DNA of 43,942 bases, from NCBI GenBank assembly GCA_014860005.1, contig JACZKP010000051.1, positions 1 through 43,942 on the forward strand, read 5' to 3'. This stretch comes from Verrucomicrobiota bacterium. GTDB lineage: Bacteria; Verrucomicrobiota; Verrucomicrobiae; Limisphaerales; UBA11358. Positions within the stretch are counted from its first letter, which is position 1. Every line of letters begins with the position of its first letter. Under the pieces are notes generated by a model. The model did not search any database, was not told the origin of the DNA, and worked only from the letters and a program-made list of their open reading frames with translations. Shown piece by piece: positions 1-9,063 of this stretch. Both the position numbers and the translations under genes were made by a program.

Positions 1-1
1 C

Positions 2-436
2 AGATCGCAGGGCAGAAACATCGGCGTCTGGCGATCCACATTTACAAAACGTGCAGACATGGCCTTTGGATCCGTACCGCCCCCTTTTTGTTCAAACTAT
101 TTTCAGAAATCTCTTCGCGGTAAGTCCGACAGGCTGCTAGGCGAGGCCAAAATCTATTCGTCGCCCAGCTATCATATCAAAGGCATCAGCCAACTGCTTG
201 GTCGTTACACCACTGGGAACGAAACCCAAGGCTTAATGATCAGCTATGTCAGAAAGAAGGATATCAAGGGAATCACAGCCAAGCTCAAAACCGCCTTAAA
301 CGAGCAGCGCCCTGAGGGGCAAATCGAACCGTGCGGTGACCACACGCTAAAGTGGTCGATCGTCACCAAGCATCAGCATAGCTCCGGCGAGGTGCTGCCA
401 CTCTCCCACATCGGCTGCAATCTCCATGATGCCTAG
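2..436 (+). CDS. 3' part of an unrecognised accessory protein (cut by window edge)
   Basis: An open frame runs in from the left edge and stops at 434-436, giving about 144 residues. An internal ATG at 59 exists, but the frame is open upstream of it, so this is probably the C-terminal part of a longer protein. The segment has ordinary protein composition, with a stretch reading YVRKKDIKGI near the middle and a His-rich end (KHQHSSGEVLPLSHIG). I do not recognise the family. Base composition looks less GC-rich than in the genes from 1010 onward, which would fit acquired DNA. The fragment at 514-669 may belong to the same or a neighbouring broken gene. Confidence 0.5.
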   Translation, partial: RSQGRNIGVWRSTFTKRADMAFGSVPPPFCSNYFQKSLRGKSDRLLGEAKIYSSPSYHIKGISQLLGRYTTGNETQGLMISYVRKKDIKGITAKLKTALNEQRPEGQIEPCGDHTLKWSIVTKHQHSSGEVLPLSHIGCNLHDA

Positions 437-513
437 CTCATATCGCCAGAATAGATGGGAGCGTCGGCAGACTGCGGCCTTTCAGCACCGGCAAGCCTGG
501 ATTTCATCCTGCT

Positions 514-669
514 GAAACATCGCAGGCACTCGGACAATTACTCGAATACGCATATTACCCGGCACGCACCAGCCGTCGTCCAGACCGTCTCGTCATCGTT
601 GGACGCACACCGTTGGGAGTGGAAGACAAAGCATATCTAAATGACCTTTGTGAGCAGACCTGCCGCTAA
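514..669 (+). pseudogene. C-terminal remnant of a nuclease-like or accessory protein
   Basis: The frame that ends with TAA at 667-669 encodes a protein-like tail, ETSQALGQLLEYAYY followed by RPDRLVIVGRTPL and EDKAYLNDL. This resembles the C-terminal helix-strand-helix (ALGQLLEY, then LxVVG) of some restriction-like accessory proteins; that comparison is from memory. No start codon with a credible N-terminus exists. The frame is closed by TGA at 427-429, and it differs from the frame of the fragment that ends at 436. The simplest reading is a decayed gene tail. Confidence 0.4.
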
Positions 670-1009
670 ACTACCGCGTGGTAAACGTCTGAATTCAAAA
701 CGGGCTCGGCAGGGCGGGAGGTCAACAGATAATAAGTCGTCCGTCCCGATTTTTCTTCGTCTTCCTTCGGGTTGCTGCCGATCACCGCTTTGAAGTGACA
801 GATCCGATCCTGTCTTGTTGTCGGCTTGATTTCGATGCGCCTCAAGGTGAGGGATTCGTTCAGTCAGGCGCGACGGGAGTGAGCTGTACAAATTCCACCG
901 GTTCGGAGTCTGTGCCACTTCGCGCAGACAAGCCTTGCATCGCTTGGCGGCCTGCCTAACATCCGGGTCAGGTTGACACGATGCGCCGCTTAATCCCAAC
1001 TCGAAGCTC
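670..1009. other. non-coding stretch upstream of corA
   Basis: These 340 bases hold no ORF that looks like protein. The minus-strand frame through here is low-complexity and continues antisense into corA. A TTGACA hexamer lies at 973-978 but has no well-spaced -10 partner. I see no tRNA, terminator or repeat that I can support. Confidence 0.5.
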
Positions 1010-2008
1010 ATGATCCGCTCGCTGGCGTTTACCACGCAGGGGCGTTTGCACAGCCGGGACATTGAAATGTTCCTGATGCCCACGCTGTTGAGCGACACGA
1101 ATTTGTTCCTCTGGATTGACCTGGAAAGTCCCACGCCGGAGGAAACCAAGTTCGTGCTGGAGGGATTGTTTCACTTCCATCCGCTGTCCATCGAGGATTG
1201 CGTGATGGCGAGTCCGTCGCCCAAGGTGGAGGAGTATTCGCCCAAGGAAGGGGACAATTTCGTGCCTTATCTCTTCATGGTGATTCACGCGGTGGATTAC
1301 AGCCGCAAGGACGGGGTGTTTGCCACCAGCGAGTTGAATTTCTTCCTCGGCAAGAACTTCCTCGTCACCTATCACGAAGGGACGTTGCGCAGTGTGACGC
1401 TCACCGAGGAGCGCGCCATCAAAGGCACGATGCACATCGGCCGCGCACCCGACCGGGTCGCCTACAACCTGCTCGATTTCATCGTGGACAACTACAAGCC
1501 GGCGCTGGAGGAGTTGTCGCTGGAGATCGCGGAAGTGGAGCAGGAAGCATTGCAAGACCCGTCAAAGGCGACGCTGAACAAGATATTGCAGGTGAAGAAG
1601 GAGGTGGTGCATCTGCGGCAGATCATCGGGCCGCAACGGGAGGTGCTGGCGCGGTTTGCCCGCGGGGAATTCAAACTCATCCGGGCGCACCTGGTGCCGT
1701 ATTACCGCGATGTCTATGACTCGCTGTTCCACATCTCCGAGTTGACGCAGGGTTACACCGACTCGCTCACGGGCATCTTGCAGGTCTATTTGAACATGTC
1801 GTCCAACCAGACGGGCGAAGTGATCAAACTGCTCACATTGTTCACCATCATCACCACGCCGATGATGCTGTTCGGCACGTGGTACGGAATGAATTTTGAG
1901 AACATGCCCGAACTCAAATGGCCATTCGCGTACGCCGTGGTAATGGTCGTTACGGTTGCCGCCACGGCCGGCGCGTACCTGTACTTCCGCAAGAAAAAGT
2001 GGTTTTGA
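1010..2008 (+). CDS. corA: CorA-type magnesium/cobalt channel
   Basis: This 332-residue protein is a CorA family divalent cation channel of the inner membrane, which takes up Mg2+ (and Co2+/Ni2+) as a pentamer. A long soluble N-terminal domain with mixed alpha/beta character and long helices (roughly residues 1-265) leads to two C-terminal membrane segments. The signature YGMNFENMPE lies at about residues 292-301, immediately after the first helix, with GMN forming the selectivity loop. The C-terminus ends in the basic stretch YFRKKKWF, as is usual. Length is normal. The ATG at 1010 has only a weak ribosome site. The kinase gene follows 18 bases later on the same strand, so co-transcription is possible but no functional link is evident. 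Confidence 0.93.
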   Translation: MIRSLAFTTQGRLHSRDIEMFLMPTLLSDTNLFLWIDLESPTPEETKFVLEGLFHFHPLSIEDCVMASPSPKVEEYSPKEGDNFVPYLFMVIHAVDYSRKDGVFATSELNFFLGKNFLVTYHEGTLRSVTLTEERAIKGTMHIGRAPDRVAYNLLDFIVDNYKPALEELSLEIAEVEQEALQDPSKATLNKILQVKKEVVHLRQIIGPQREVLARFARGEFKLIRAHLVPYYRDVYDSLFHISELTQGYTDSLTGILQVYLNMSSNQTGEVIKLLTLFTIITTPMMLFGTWYGMNFENMPELKWPFAYAVVMVVTVAATAGAYLYFRKKKWF

Positions 2009-2026
2009 GCAACTGACTTCGCACCC

Positions 2027-3280
2027 TTGGCCTCTCCCAAATCCAGCTTTCTCGACAAGGTGCTCGGCCGCATCGGCCGGCTCGACGCCGAAGGTCTGCA
2101 AACCGTGGTCCAGCGGCTGGCGCGCGAACGCAGCTTTCTGGAAACGCTGTTCAACACCATTGAAGACGGCGTGTTGGTGGTGGATGAAGGGGGCGAGGTC
2201 ATTTATTTCAATCAGGCCGTAACGCGGCTGCTCGGGGTGCAACCCGGCGCCGAGGGGCAGCCGATTCATGACATTTTGCCCGAACTGGACTGGCAACAAC
2301 TCGCCCGGGCCGATGCCGGCGGCGGACAGCATGTCACGCGGCACGAATTCGAGGTGCAGTATCCGCGCCCCCGCTTCCTGCGGCTGTATGCCGCGCCGCT
2401 GGACGGTGAAGCTAACGGCAGTTCCGGCGTGGCGCTGATTTTGCACGATGCCACGGAGGCGCGGCAGAAGACTTTTGAAGCCATTGAGAGCGAACGCGTG
2501 CAAGCGTTGACGTTGCTGGCGGCCAGCGTCGCCCATGAAATTGGCAATCCGCTCAACGCCTTGCACATTCACCTTCAACTCATGGAGCGGGAATTGAAGA
2601 AGCTCAGGAACGCCACGGCCAGCCCAGTGACGGGCCGGCACAGCGGACGGCCCCGGTTAACGGCTATGGCAACGGAGGGCGAACCGGCGGTGATTGGGCG
2701 CAAGCTGGAGCAGTATCTTTCGGTGGCCAAGGGCGAAATTGACCGGCTGGATTACATCGTCACGCAGTTTCTCCAGGCGATCCGGCCCGTGCCGCCGCAA
2801 CTGCAACTGGGTTCGCTCAATGAGGTAATTCACAAGACGCTGACCCTGGTGCAGCCGGAACTGGATAATCGCGCGCTCACGGTCCGAACCAAGCTCGCCC
2901 GCCAGTTGGCCGCCTCGCCGATTGACCCGACGCAAATCCAACAGGTGCTGGTGAATCTAGTCAAAAATGCCATGCAGGCCATGACCAAGGGCGGCACGCT
3001 CACGCTTCAGACGGGCGAGGGCGCCGACGGGGTCTGGGTAAGCGTCACGGACACGGGCGGCGGAATTCCCCAGGAACAAATCAACCGGATTTTTGAACCA
3101 TTCTATACGACCAAGAAGAAAGGCACGGGCTTGGGGCTGATGATTGTGCAACGCATCGTGCGGGCGCATGGCGGCCGCATCGAACTGGAAAGCCACGTGG
3201 GTCGCGGCACCACGTTCCGCATCTGGCTGCCGTTGCACGAACGCAAGCCGCGATTGCTGGAAGCTCCGTCGCACGACTGA
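2027..3280 (+). CDS. PAS-domain sensor histidine kinase (NtrB/ZraS type)
   Basis: A 417-residue cytosolic sensor kinase with no membrane segment. A PAS-like sensor (about residues 40-145) is followed by a HisKA dimerisation domain with the phosphoacceptor at H170 (AASVAHEIGNPLNAL) and a C-terminal HATPase. The ATPase shows the N box (VLVNLVKNAMQAM), G1 (VTDTGGGIP), F box (IFEPFYTTKKKGTGLGL) and a G2-like end. The organisation matches kinases that phosphorylate sigma-54 activators. The next gene, 7 bases downstream, is exactly such a regulator. The start is a TTG at 2027 with no clear Shine-Dalgarno. A loop between the HisKA helices (around residues 195-225) is rich in Gly, Arg and Pro and looks like a lineage-specific insertion. 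The signal sensed is unknown. Confidence 0.9.
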   Translation: MASPKSSFLDKVLGRIGRLDAEGLQTVVQRLARERSFLETLFNTIEDGVLVVDEGGEVIYFNQAVTRLLGVQPGAEGQPIHDILPELDWQQLARADAGGGQHVTRHEFEVQYPRPRFLRLYAAPLDGEANGSSGVALILHDATEARQKTFEAIESERVQALTLLAASVAHEIGNPLNALHIHLQLMERELKKLRNATASPVTGRHSGRPRLTAMATEGEPAVIGRKLEQYLSVAKGEIDRLDYIVTQFLQAIRPVPPQLQLGSLNEVIHKTLTLVQPELDNRALTVRTKLARQLAASPIDPTQIQQVLVNLVKNAMQAMTKGGTLTLQTGEGADGVWVSVTDTGGGIPQEQINRIFEPFYTTKKKGTGLGLMIVQRIVRAHGGRIELESHVGRGTTFRIWLPLHERKPRLLEAPSHD

Positions 3281-3287
3281 ATTTGTA

Positions 3288-4658
3288 ATGAATCCAACCC
3301 TGCTCATAGTGGATGACGAGAAAACCCAGCGTGAAGGTTTGCGCGCGGCGCTGGAGGATCGTTACGACGTTTACCTGGCCGAAGACGCCAAAGCGGCGAT
3401 GGAACTGCTGGAGCGCGAGCATTTCGACGTGTTGCTCACGGATTTCCGCCTGCCGCAGGAGGACGGCATGAAACTGATCACGCGCGCCAAGTCGTTGTCG
3501 CGCCCGCCGGTCTGCATTCTGATGACGGCCTACGGATCGGAGGAAGTGGCGGTGGAAGCCATGAAACGCGGGGCGGATGATTACATCGCCAAAGGGCGGA
3601 TGCAGATTGACGAACTGGAAATGCGCATCGCGCGCTCGTTGCGCCGCCAGAATCTTGAAGTCGAGAATGTCACCTTGCGCCAGCAGCTCGACACAAAGTT
3701 CGGCCTGGAAAAAATCGTGGGCGAATCGGCGGCGATGCACGAGGTGTTCGAGGTGGTCAAACAGGTTGCGCCCACGCCGGCGACCGTGTTGTTGCTGGGC
3801 GAGAGCGGCACGGGCAAGGAGCTTGTCACCAAAGCCATTCACCAGCTCAGTCCGCGTGCGCGAGCACCGCTGGTAACGGTACATTGCGCCGCGCTCGCCG
3901 CGACCCTGCTGGAGAGCGAATTGTTCGGTCACGAGAAAGGCGCGTTCACCGGCGCGCACGAACGTCGCATCGGCCGCTTCGAGCAGGCGCAGGGCGGGAC
4001 GTTGTTTCTCGATGAGATTGGCGAGATTGATGCCACGATCCAGATCAAGTTGCTGCGCTTTCTGGGCGAACGCACCTTCGAGCGGGTAGGCTCAGGCAAG
4101 ACGCTCACGGCGGATGTGCGATTGATCACCGCCACCAACAAAAACCTCGAAGAACTGGTCAAGGCCGGCACGTTCCGCGAAGATTTGTTCTTCCGGTTGC
4201 GGGTGGTGGAAATCCATCTGCCGCCCCTGCGGGAACGGATGGGGGATATTCCGTTGCTGGCGCAAAGTTTTCTGCGGGAGTTCACGCGGGAGAACCAGAA
4301 GGCCGTCACGGATTTCACGCCCGACGCGATGGAATTGTTGACGACCTACCCGTGGCCGGGCAACGTGCGCGAGTTGCGCACCGCAGTGGAGAGCGCGGTG
4401 GTGTTGTGCCGCGGACAGAAAATTTCGGCGCGCGACCTTCCAGCATGGGTGCGTCAAGCTGGAAGCACGTCGGCAGAAGCCGACCCGGCCCGTCTGCTGG
4501 TGAGGAATGACTTGACGGTCAAGGAAGCGGAGAAACAATTGATTATTCGGGCGTTGAAAGAAACCAAGGGCAACCGCACCCTGGCGGCAAAGCGCATCGG
4601 CATGAGCCGGCGCACCTTTCACCGCAAATTGCACACGTATCATTTGGAAGGATTCTGA
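3288..4658 (+). CDS. sigma-54-dependent response regulator (NtrC family)
   Basis: A 456-residue activator of RNA polymerase sigma-54. The receiver domain (1-120) has the acidic pair D9/D10, phosphoacceptor D52, T80 and K102, but K102 is followed by Gly instead of the usual Pro. The AAA+ domain has Walker A (GESGTGKELV), the sigma-54 contact loop GAFTGA and Walker B (GGTLFLDEIGEID). The C-terminus is a Fis-type helix-turn-helix (LAAKRIGMSRRTFHRKL). The ATG at 3288 is chosen because the receiver fold begins right there; earlier starts lie inside the kinase gene. It forms a two-component pair with the kinase just upstream. I found no convincing -24/-12 promoter in the window, so its targets may lie elsewhere. 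Confidence 0.94.
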   Translation: MNPTLLIVDDEKTQREGLRAALEDRYDVYLAEDAKAAMELLEREHFDVLLTDFRLPQEDGMKLITRAKSLSRPPVCILMTAYGSEEVAVEAMKRGADDYIAKGRMQIDELEMRIARSLRRQNLEVENVTLRQQLDTKFGLEKIVGESAAMHEVFEVVKQVAPTPATVLLLGESGTGKELVTKAIHQLSPRARAPLVTVHCAALAATLLESELFGHEKGAFTGAHERRIGRFEQAQGGTLFLDEIGEIDATIQIKLLRFLGERTFERVGSGKTLTADVRLITATNKNLEELVKAGTFREDLFFRLRVVEIHLPPLRERMGDIPLLAQSFLREFTRENQKAVTDFTPDAMELLTTYPWPGNVRELRTAVESAVVLCRGQKISARDLPAWVRQAGSTSAEADPARLLVRNDLTVKEAEKQLIIRALKETKGNRTLAAKRIGMSRRTFHRKLHTYHLEGF

Positions 4659-4661
4659 TTT

Positions 4662-6497
4662 ATGCCGTATTTGCAGGACATGATCCACCGACTGGAAGTT
4701 GGTCCGTGGTTTCGCTATTTACGGATCACCGCCGTGTGTCTGGGCATTCTGCTGCTGGCGGTGGGTTACAACTCGCGATCCTTTCGCAACTTCAGCACGC
4801 AGGAAGCGATGGATTCCGCGCAGGTGGCGCGCAACCTTTCCGAAGGCAAAGGGTACTCTACGCTCTACATCCGCCCGATCAGCGTGCATCTCGTCAAGGA
4901 ACGCAACGAAGCCCGGCAGTTGCCGGTGACGCCGGGGCAAAGCCCGGATCATGCGCGGCTCAAGGAAATGCATCCCGACCTGGCCAACGCGCCGGGCTAT
5001 CCGGTGGTGCTGGCGGGGTTGATGAAAGTGCTGCCGTTCCGCTACACCCATGATTCAAGCTCGCAGTTGTGGAATTCGGAAGGCCGCTTCGCACGCTACC
5101 AGCCGGATTTCCTCATCGCGTTGTTCAACCAATTGCTGTTCCTGGGCGTGATTGTGATGACGTTTCTGGTCGCGCGGCGGTTGTTCGATCCTGGGGTGGC
5201 GTGGCTGTCCGCCGGATTGTTGTTGGGTTGCGAACTGCTTTGGCGCTTCAGCATGTCTGGTCTCTCCACCATGTTACTGCTGCTGATTTTTATGGGCATG
5301 GTTTGGTTCCTGGTGGCGCTGGAAGAAGATGCCCGCGAACCCAAGCATGGCGCCGCCCGATTATTCCTGCTGGCCGGTGCCGTGGGCGTGCTGGTGGGGT
5401 TGGGCACGCTGACGCGGTATTCGTTCGGCTGGATCATCCTCCCGGTGTCGGTGTTCATCCTGCTGTTCGGGGGGGCGCGAAGGGGAGCGTTGTGTCTGAT
5501 CCCGTTGCTCATAATGTTGCTCATGCTGGTGCCGTGGGTTTATCGCAACTGGGCGGTGAGCGGCCTGCCTTTCGGCACCGCGACCTACGCCATTCTGGAG
5601 GGCACGTTCCTGTTCCCGGAGAATCGGCTGGCACGGTCCTTGGAACCCGACTTCAGCGTGGTGTTTCTGCGTCCTTTCATTCACAAACTGCTCGGCAACT
5701 TCCGCGACATCCTCCGGAACGACCTGCCGACAATGGGCGGGACGTGGGTCACGGCTTTCTTCCTGGTGGGATTGCTGCTGGGCTTTCGCAATCCGGCCAT
5801 CCGCCGCCTGCGCTATTTTCTCGTGAGCGCGCTGGGCTTGTTCGTGGTCGTGCAGGCGCTGGGTCGCACGCAGCTCTCGGTGGATTCACCGGAGATCAAC
5901 TCCGAGAATCTGCTCGTGTTGCTGGTGCCGCTGGTCCTGGTCTATGGCGTGAGTTTGTTCTTCTCGTTGCTCGATCAGATCAGTTTCACGCCCCTCAGCC
6001 TGCGTTCCGGGGCGGTGGGCCTGTTTGGCTTCATTGTGTGCCTGCCGATGCTGTTCACGTTTCTGCCGCCAAAGACCTCGCCGGTGGTGTATCCGCCCTA
6101 CTTTCCCCCGCGCATCCAGCAAGTGGGCTCCTGGATGCGCGAGCAGGAGTTGATGATGAGCGACATTCCCTGGGCGGTGGCGTGGTATGGCCAGCGCCAG
6201 TGCATCTGGCTGACGCATAACGCGCAGTCGGAGTTCTTTGCCGTGAATGATTATCTTAAACCGATCCGCGCGCTTTACCTCACGCCGCAAACCATGGACA
6301 ACCGGTTTCTCTCGCAATGGGTGCGTCCCGGCGAACATAGCTGGGGCAGTTTCATCCTCTCGAGCATGGTTCGCCGTGAAATCCCGGCCGGTTTCCCGCT
6401 ACGCAAGGCGCCCAGCGGCTTTCTTCCGGAGCAGTTATTTCTCTCGGATTGGGATCGCTGGAAGTCGCCACCCGAGCCCATCCCCACCACGGAATAA
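4662..6497 (+). CDS. polytopic membrane glycosyltransferase-like protein (GT-C fold)
   Basis: A 611-residue membrane protein with around ten or more hydrophobic segments. After the first membrane helix (about residues 18-40) comes an outer loop with acidic residues (TQEAMDSAQVARNL), placed as in the ArnT/PMT-like GT-C enzymes, which transfer sugars from polyprenyl-phosphate donors at the outer face of the inner membrane. A soluble C-terminal domain of about 130 residues follows the last helix. The start at 4662 has a good ribosome site (GGAAGGA at 4646-4652) and lies 3 bases after the response regulator, so the three genes probably form one transcript. The family assignment rests on topology and the loop motif; the substrate is unknown. 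Confidence 0.7.
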   Translation: MPYLQDMIHRLEVGPWFRYLRITAVCLGILLLAVGYNSRSFRNFSTQEAMDSAQVARNLSEGKGYSTLYIRPISVHLVKERNEARQLPVTPGQSPDHARLKEMHPDLANAPGYPVVLAGLMKVLPFRYTHDSSSQLWNSEGRFARYQPDFLIALFNQLLFLGVIVMTFLVARRLFDPGVAWLSAGLLLGCELLWRFSMSGLSTMLLLLIFMGMVWFLVALEEDAREPKHGAARLFLLAGAVGVLVGLGTLTRYSFGWIILPVSVFILLFGGARRGALCLIPLLIMLLMLVPWVYRNWAVSGLPFGTATYAILEGTFLFPENRLARSLEPDFSVVFLRPFIHKLLGNFRDILRNDLPTMGGTWVTAFFLVGLLLGFRNPAIRRLRYFLVSALGLFVVVQALGRTQLSVDSPEINSENLLVLLVPLVLVYGVSLFFSLLDQISFTPLSLRSGAVGLFGFIVCLPMLFTFLPPKTSPVVYPPYFPPRIQQVGSWMREQELMMSDIPWAVAWYGQRQCIWLTHNAQSEFFAVNDYLKPIRALYLTPQTMDNRFLSQWVRPGEHSWGSFILSSMVRREIPAGFPLRKAPSGFLPEQLFLSDWDRWKSPPEPIPTTE

Positions 6498-6830
6498 TCG
6501 CCGCAGCGCGACAGCTTACTCAGTAACGCAATCGCTTCCTGAACTTGCCGTACTGTACTTCCGGCGGGTTTACCCCGCGCCGCGGATCGCAATCGCAATC
6601 CCGCGGTTCAATGGCGGGCAGCGGGATTTCCGCACGCCACCCAACTGCCTGCTAATCAAGAATTGTTCGTCACCGGATGGTGCATAGCCAGCGCGTTCCA
6701 CGCGGGGATGCAAAAAGCGTTCATCAATTGACAATTTTCGCGGAGTAATTGCATGGGAAGGCGTTAGCGTAATTCACGCGGCTGAAAAATTGTTTTGCGG
6801 GCCGCGAGCAACGACTGGCGGAGACCTGAT
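6498..6830. other. intergenic region upstream of the hox operon
   Basis: A 333-base gap that should contain the hydrogenase promoter. A consensus -35 hexamer TTGACA lies at 6728-6733, but the sequence 17 bases on (GCATGG) is a poor -10. I saw no sigma-54 -24/-12 element. Small GC-rich inverted repeats (GCGGG at 6564-6568 with CCCGC at 6574-6578) could be a weak terminator for the glycosyltransferase gene. Confidence 0.4.
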
Positions 6831-7358
6831 ATGATTGCGACGCCTCTACATTCCAAACGCAACCGATTGCCGGCAATGCTGGAACATGCCAGCGGCGACA
6901 AGCGCTTCAAGATTCTGGAAGTCCACATGAAGAAGCACCAGTTCCGGCACGATGCCTTGATCGAGGTGCTGCACAAGGCGCAGGAACTGTTTGGTTATCT
7001 GGAGGACGACCTGCTGCTCTTCGTTTCCTACAAGCTGAAACTCCCGCCCAGCCGGGTTTATGGCGTCGCCACGTTCTACCATTTCTTCAATCTCAAACCC
7101 CAGGGTGAACACACCTGCGTCGTCTGCATGGGCACGGCGTGCTATGTGAAAGGCGCCGCCGCCGTCATCGCCGCGGTGCAGGAACACGCGAAGATCAAGC
7201 CGGGGGAAACGACGCCGGACAATCGGGTTTCGCTGCTCACCGCGCGGTGCATCGGCGCGTGCGGCATCGCGCCCGCGGTGGTTTATGACGGGACGGTGAC
7301 GCCGCGCGCCACGCCTGAATCGGCGGTGGAACAAATCAAAAAGTGGACGGGAAAATGA
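6831..7358 (+). CDS. hoxE: HoxE, [2Fe-2S] subunit of NAD-linked bidirectional [NiFe] hydrogenase
   Basis: A 175-residue NuoE-like thioredoxin-fold ferredoxin subunit. It helps pass electrons between the hydrogenase module and the diaphorase module of a group 3d cytosolic hydrogenase. The [2Fe-2S] ligands appear as C99 and C104 (CMGTAC) and C140 and C144 (CIGAC). The N-terminal helical region with FGYLEDD and GVATFYHFF is typical of the NuoE/HoxE family. The ATG at 6831 is preferred over an upstream TTG because a GGCGGAG ribosome site precedes it. The stop overlaps the hoxF start as ATGA, showing translational coupling. It is the first gene of hoxEFUYH. Confidence 0.93.
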   Translation: MIATPLHSKRNRLPAMLEHASGDKRFKILEVHMKKHQFRHDALIEVLHKAQELFGYLEDDLLLFVSYKLKLPPSRVYGVATFYHFFNLKPQGEHTCVVCMGTACYVKGAAAVIAAVQEHAKIKPGETTPDNRVSLLTARCIGACGIAPAVVYDGTVTPRATPESAVEQIKKWTGK

Positions 7359-8998
7359 TTCTCAACGATCTGATCCAAATCAAAGACCAGGAACTGGCCG
7401 CCCGCAAAAAAATCACACTGCGCTGTTGCATGGCGGCCGGTTGCATGTCCTCCGATGCCAAGGGCGTCAAGGAACAACTTCAAACTGCGGTTACGGAAGC
7501 CGGCCTGGATGACCAGGTGGAGGTGCGCGGCGTGGGTTGCATGAAATTGTGCTGCGAAGGCCCGTTGGTGCAGGCCGACCCGCAGAAGGCGCTCTACATC
7601 AAGGTCACGCCGGAGAATGCGCCCTCCATTGTGGCGGCGCTCAAAGGCGGCAAGGCCAGCGCGGCGCAAACCGACCCGGACGCCGCTTTCTTCAAGCAGC
7701 AATTATCCATCGTGCTGGCCAACAGCGGCATCGTGGACCCGGATCGCATCGAGAGCTACATTGCACTCGATGGTTATCAGGCGTTGCACGAAGTGTTGCA
7801 CGAGATGACGCCCAAGGATGTCGTGGATGCGATGGTCACCAGCGGATTGCGCGGCCGTGGCGGCGCAGGTTTTCCCACCGGCCTGAAGTGGGGCACGGTC
7901 GCGAAGTCGCCGGGGGCAAAGAAATACGTGATCTGCAATGCCGACGAAGGCGATCCCGGCGCGTTCATGGACCGCAGCGTGTTGGAGAGCGATCCGCACA
8001 GCGTGCTCGAAGGCATGGCCATCGCGGCCTATGCCGTGGGGGCGGACCAGGGCTTCATTTACGTGCGCGCGGAATATCCGCTCGCCATCGCGCGCTTGCA
8101 GACCGCCATCAAGCAGGCCAAGCAACTGGGCGTGCTCGGCAGCGGCATTTTTGAATCGCCATTCAATTTCACCGTGGACATCCGCATCGGTGCGGGGGCG
8201 TTCGTGTGCGGGGAGGAAACCGCCCTGATGGCATCCGTCGAAGGCAAACGGGGCACGCCGCGTCCGCGTCCGCCCTTCCCAGCGGAGAGCGGCCTCTTTG
8301 GTTGTCCCACGCTGATCAACAATGTCGAAACCTTTGCGAATATTGCCCCGATTTATCGCAACGGCGCCGAGTGGTTTGCCGCCATCGGCACGGAGAAAAG
8401 CAAAGGCACCAAAGTTTTCGCGCTGGCCGGCAAAATCAAGAACACCGGCCTTATCGAAGTCCCGATGGGCACGCCGTTACGGAAGATCGTCGAGGAAATG
8501 GGCGGCGGCGCACCCGGCGGCGCAAAGATCAAGGCGGTGCAGACGGGCGGTCCTTCCGGCGGCTGCATCCCGGCCCAACACCTGGACACACCGGTGGATT
8601 ACGAATCGCTCGGCAAGCTTGGGTCCATCATGGGTTCGGGCGGCATGATCGTCATGGACGACAGCACGAAGATGGTGGACGTGGCGCGGTTCTTCATGGA
8701 GTTCTGCATGGACGAATCCTGCGGCAAGTGCATTCCCTGTCGCGCGGGCACCGTGCAGATGCACAACCTGCTGGAGAAAATCCTGGACCGCCGGGCCACG
8801 CAGCGCGACGTGGTGAAACTCGAGGAGCTGTGCGATCTGGTGAAAAACACCAGCCTTTGCGGCCTGGGGCAAACCGCGCCCAATCCCACGTTGAGCACGC
8901 TCCGATTCTTCCGCCATGAATATGAAGAGTTGCTGCAGCCGGACGCGCACGGGCCGAAAGGAAATGGAGAAGCGAAGAAGCAAACACTCCCAACTTGA
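7355..8998 (+). CDS. hoxF: HoxF, FMN/NAD(H)-binding diaphorase subunit
   Basis: A 547-residue NuoF-like diaphorase subunit that exchanges electrons with NAD+/NADH. The N-terminal 100 residues form a thioredoxin-like [2Fe-2S] domain (C25, C30, C62, C66). The NuoF core follows, with the glycine-rich NADH/FMN site GRGGAGFPTG at 167-176 and the stretch CNADEGDPGAF. An SLBB-like segment (GGPSGGCIP) precedes a C-terminal [4Fe-4S] domain with CGKCIPCRAGT and a fourth Cys in SLCGLGQ. The ATG at 7355 overlaps the hoxE stop; a GTG 12 bases earlier is also possible. A 97-base spacer, unusually long for this operon, separates it from hoxU. Confidence 0.94.
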   Translation: MILNDLIQIKDQELAARKKITLRCCMAAGCMSSDAKGVKEQLQTAVTEAGLDDQVEVRGVGCMKLCCEGPLVQADPQKALYIKVTPENAPSIVAALKGGKASAAQTDPDAAFFKQQLSIVLANSGIVDPDRIESYIALDGYQALHEVLHEMTPKDVVDAMVTSGLRGRGGAGFPTGLKWGTVAKSPGAKKYVICNADEGDPGAFMDRSVLESDPHSVLEGMAIAAYAVGADQGFIYVRAEYPLAIARLQTAIKQAKQLGVLGSGIFESPFNFTVDIRIGAGAFVCGEETALMASVEGKRGTPRPRPPFPAESGLFGCPTLINNVETFANIAPIYRNGAEWFAAIGTEKSKGTKVFALAGKIKNTGLIEVPMGTPLRKIVEEMGGGAPGGAKIKAVQTGGPSGGCIPAQHLDTPVDYESLGKLGSIMGSGGMIVMDDSTKMVDVARFFMEFCMDESCGKCIPCRAGTVQMHNLLEKILDRRATQRDVVKLEELCDLVKNTSLCGLGQTAPNPTLSTLRFFRHEYEELLQPDAHGPKGNGEAKKQTLPT

Positions 8999-9026
8999 GA
9001 ATGAACGCAACCAATGAGAACAAGGT

Positions 9027-9063
9027 GACGAATGGCCAAGCCAGCCTGGTCCGGCCATTCGTC
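9027..9063 (+). repeat. 11-bp perfect hairpin in the hoxF-hoxU spacer
   Basis: GACGAATGGCC at 9027-9037 is perfectly complementary to GGCCATTCGTC at 9053-9063, leaving a 15-base loop. It lies inside an operon with no T-tract after it, so it is unlikely to be a full terminator. An RNA-processing or stability element, or a repeat, is more plausible. Confidence 0.6.

Noticed and set aside
637..1149. Minus-strand open frame of 170 codons before corA
   Set aside because: It has no recognisable fold, overlaps the corA start, and its composition is that of a random frame.
5069..6220. Second plus-strand frame in the glycosyltransferase gene
   Set aside because: It is a shadow frame; the membrane protein in the other frame has regular hydrophobic segments and a good ribosome site.
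6498..6830. Sigma-54 promoter upstream of hoxE for the nearby NtrC-type regulator
   Set aside because: No TGGCAC-N5-TTGC-like element was found; only an isolated TTGACA hexamer.
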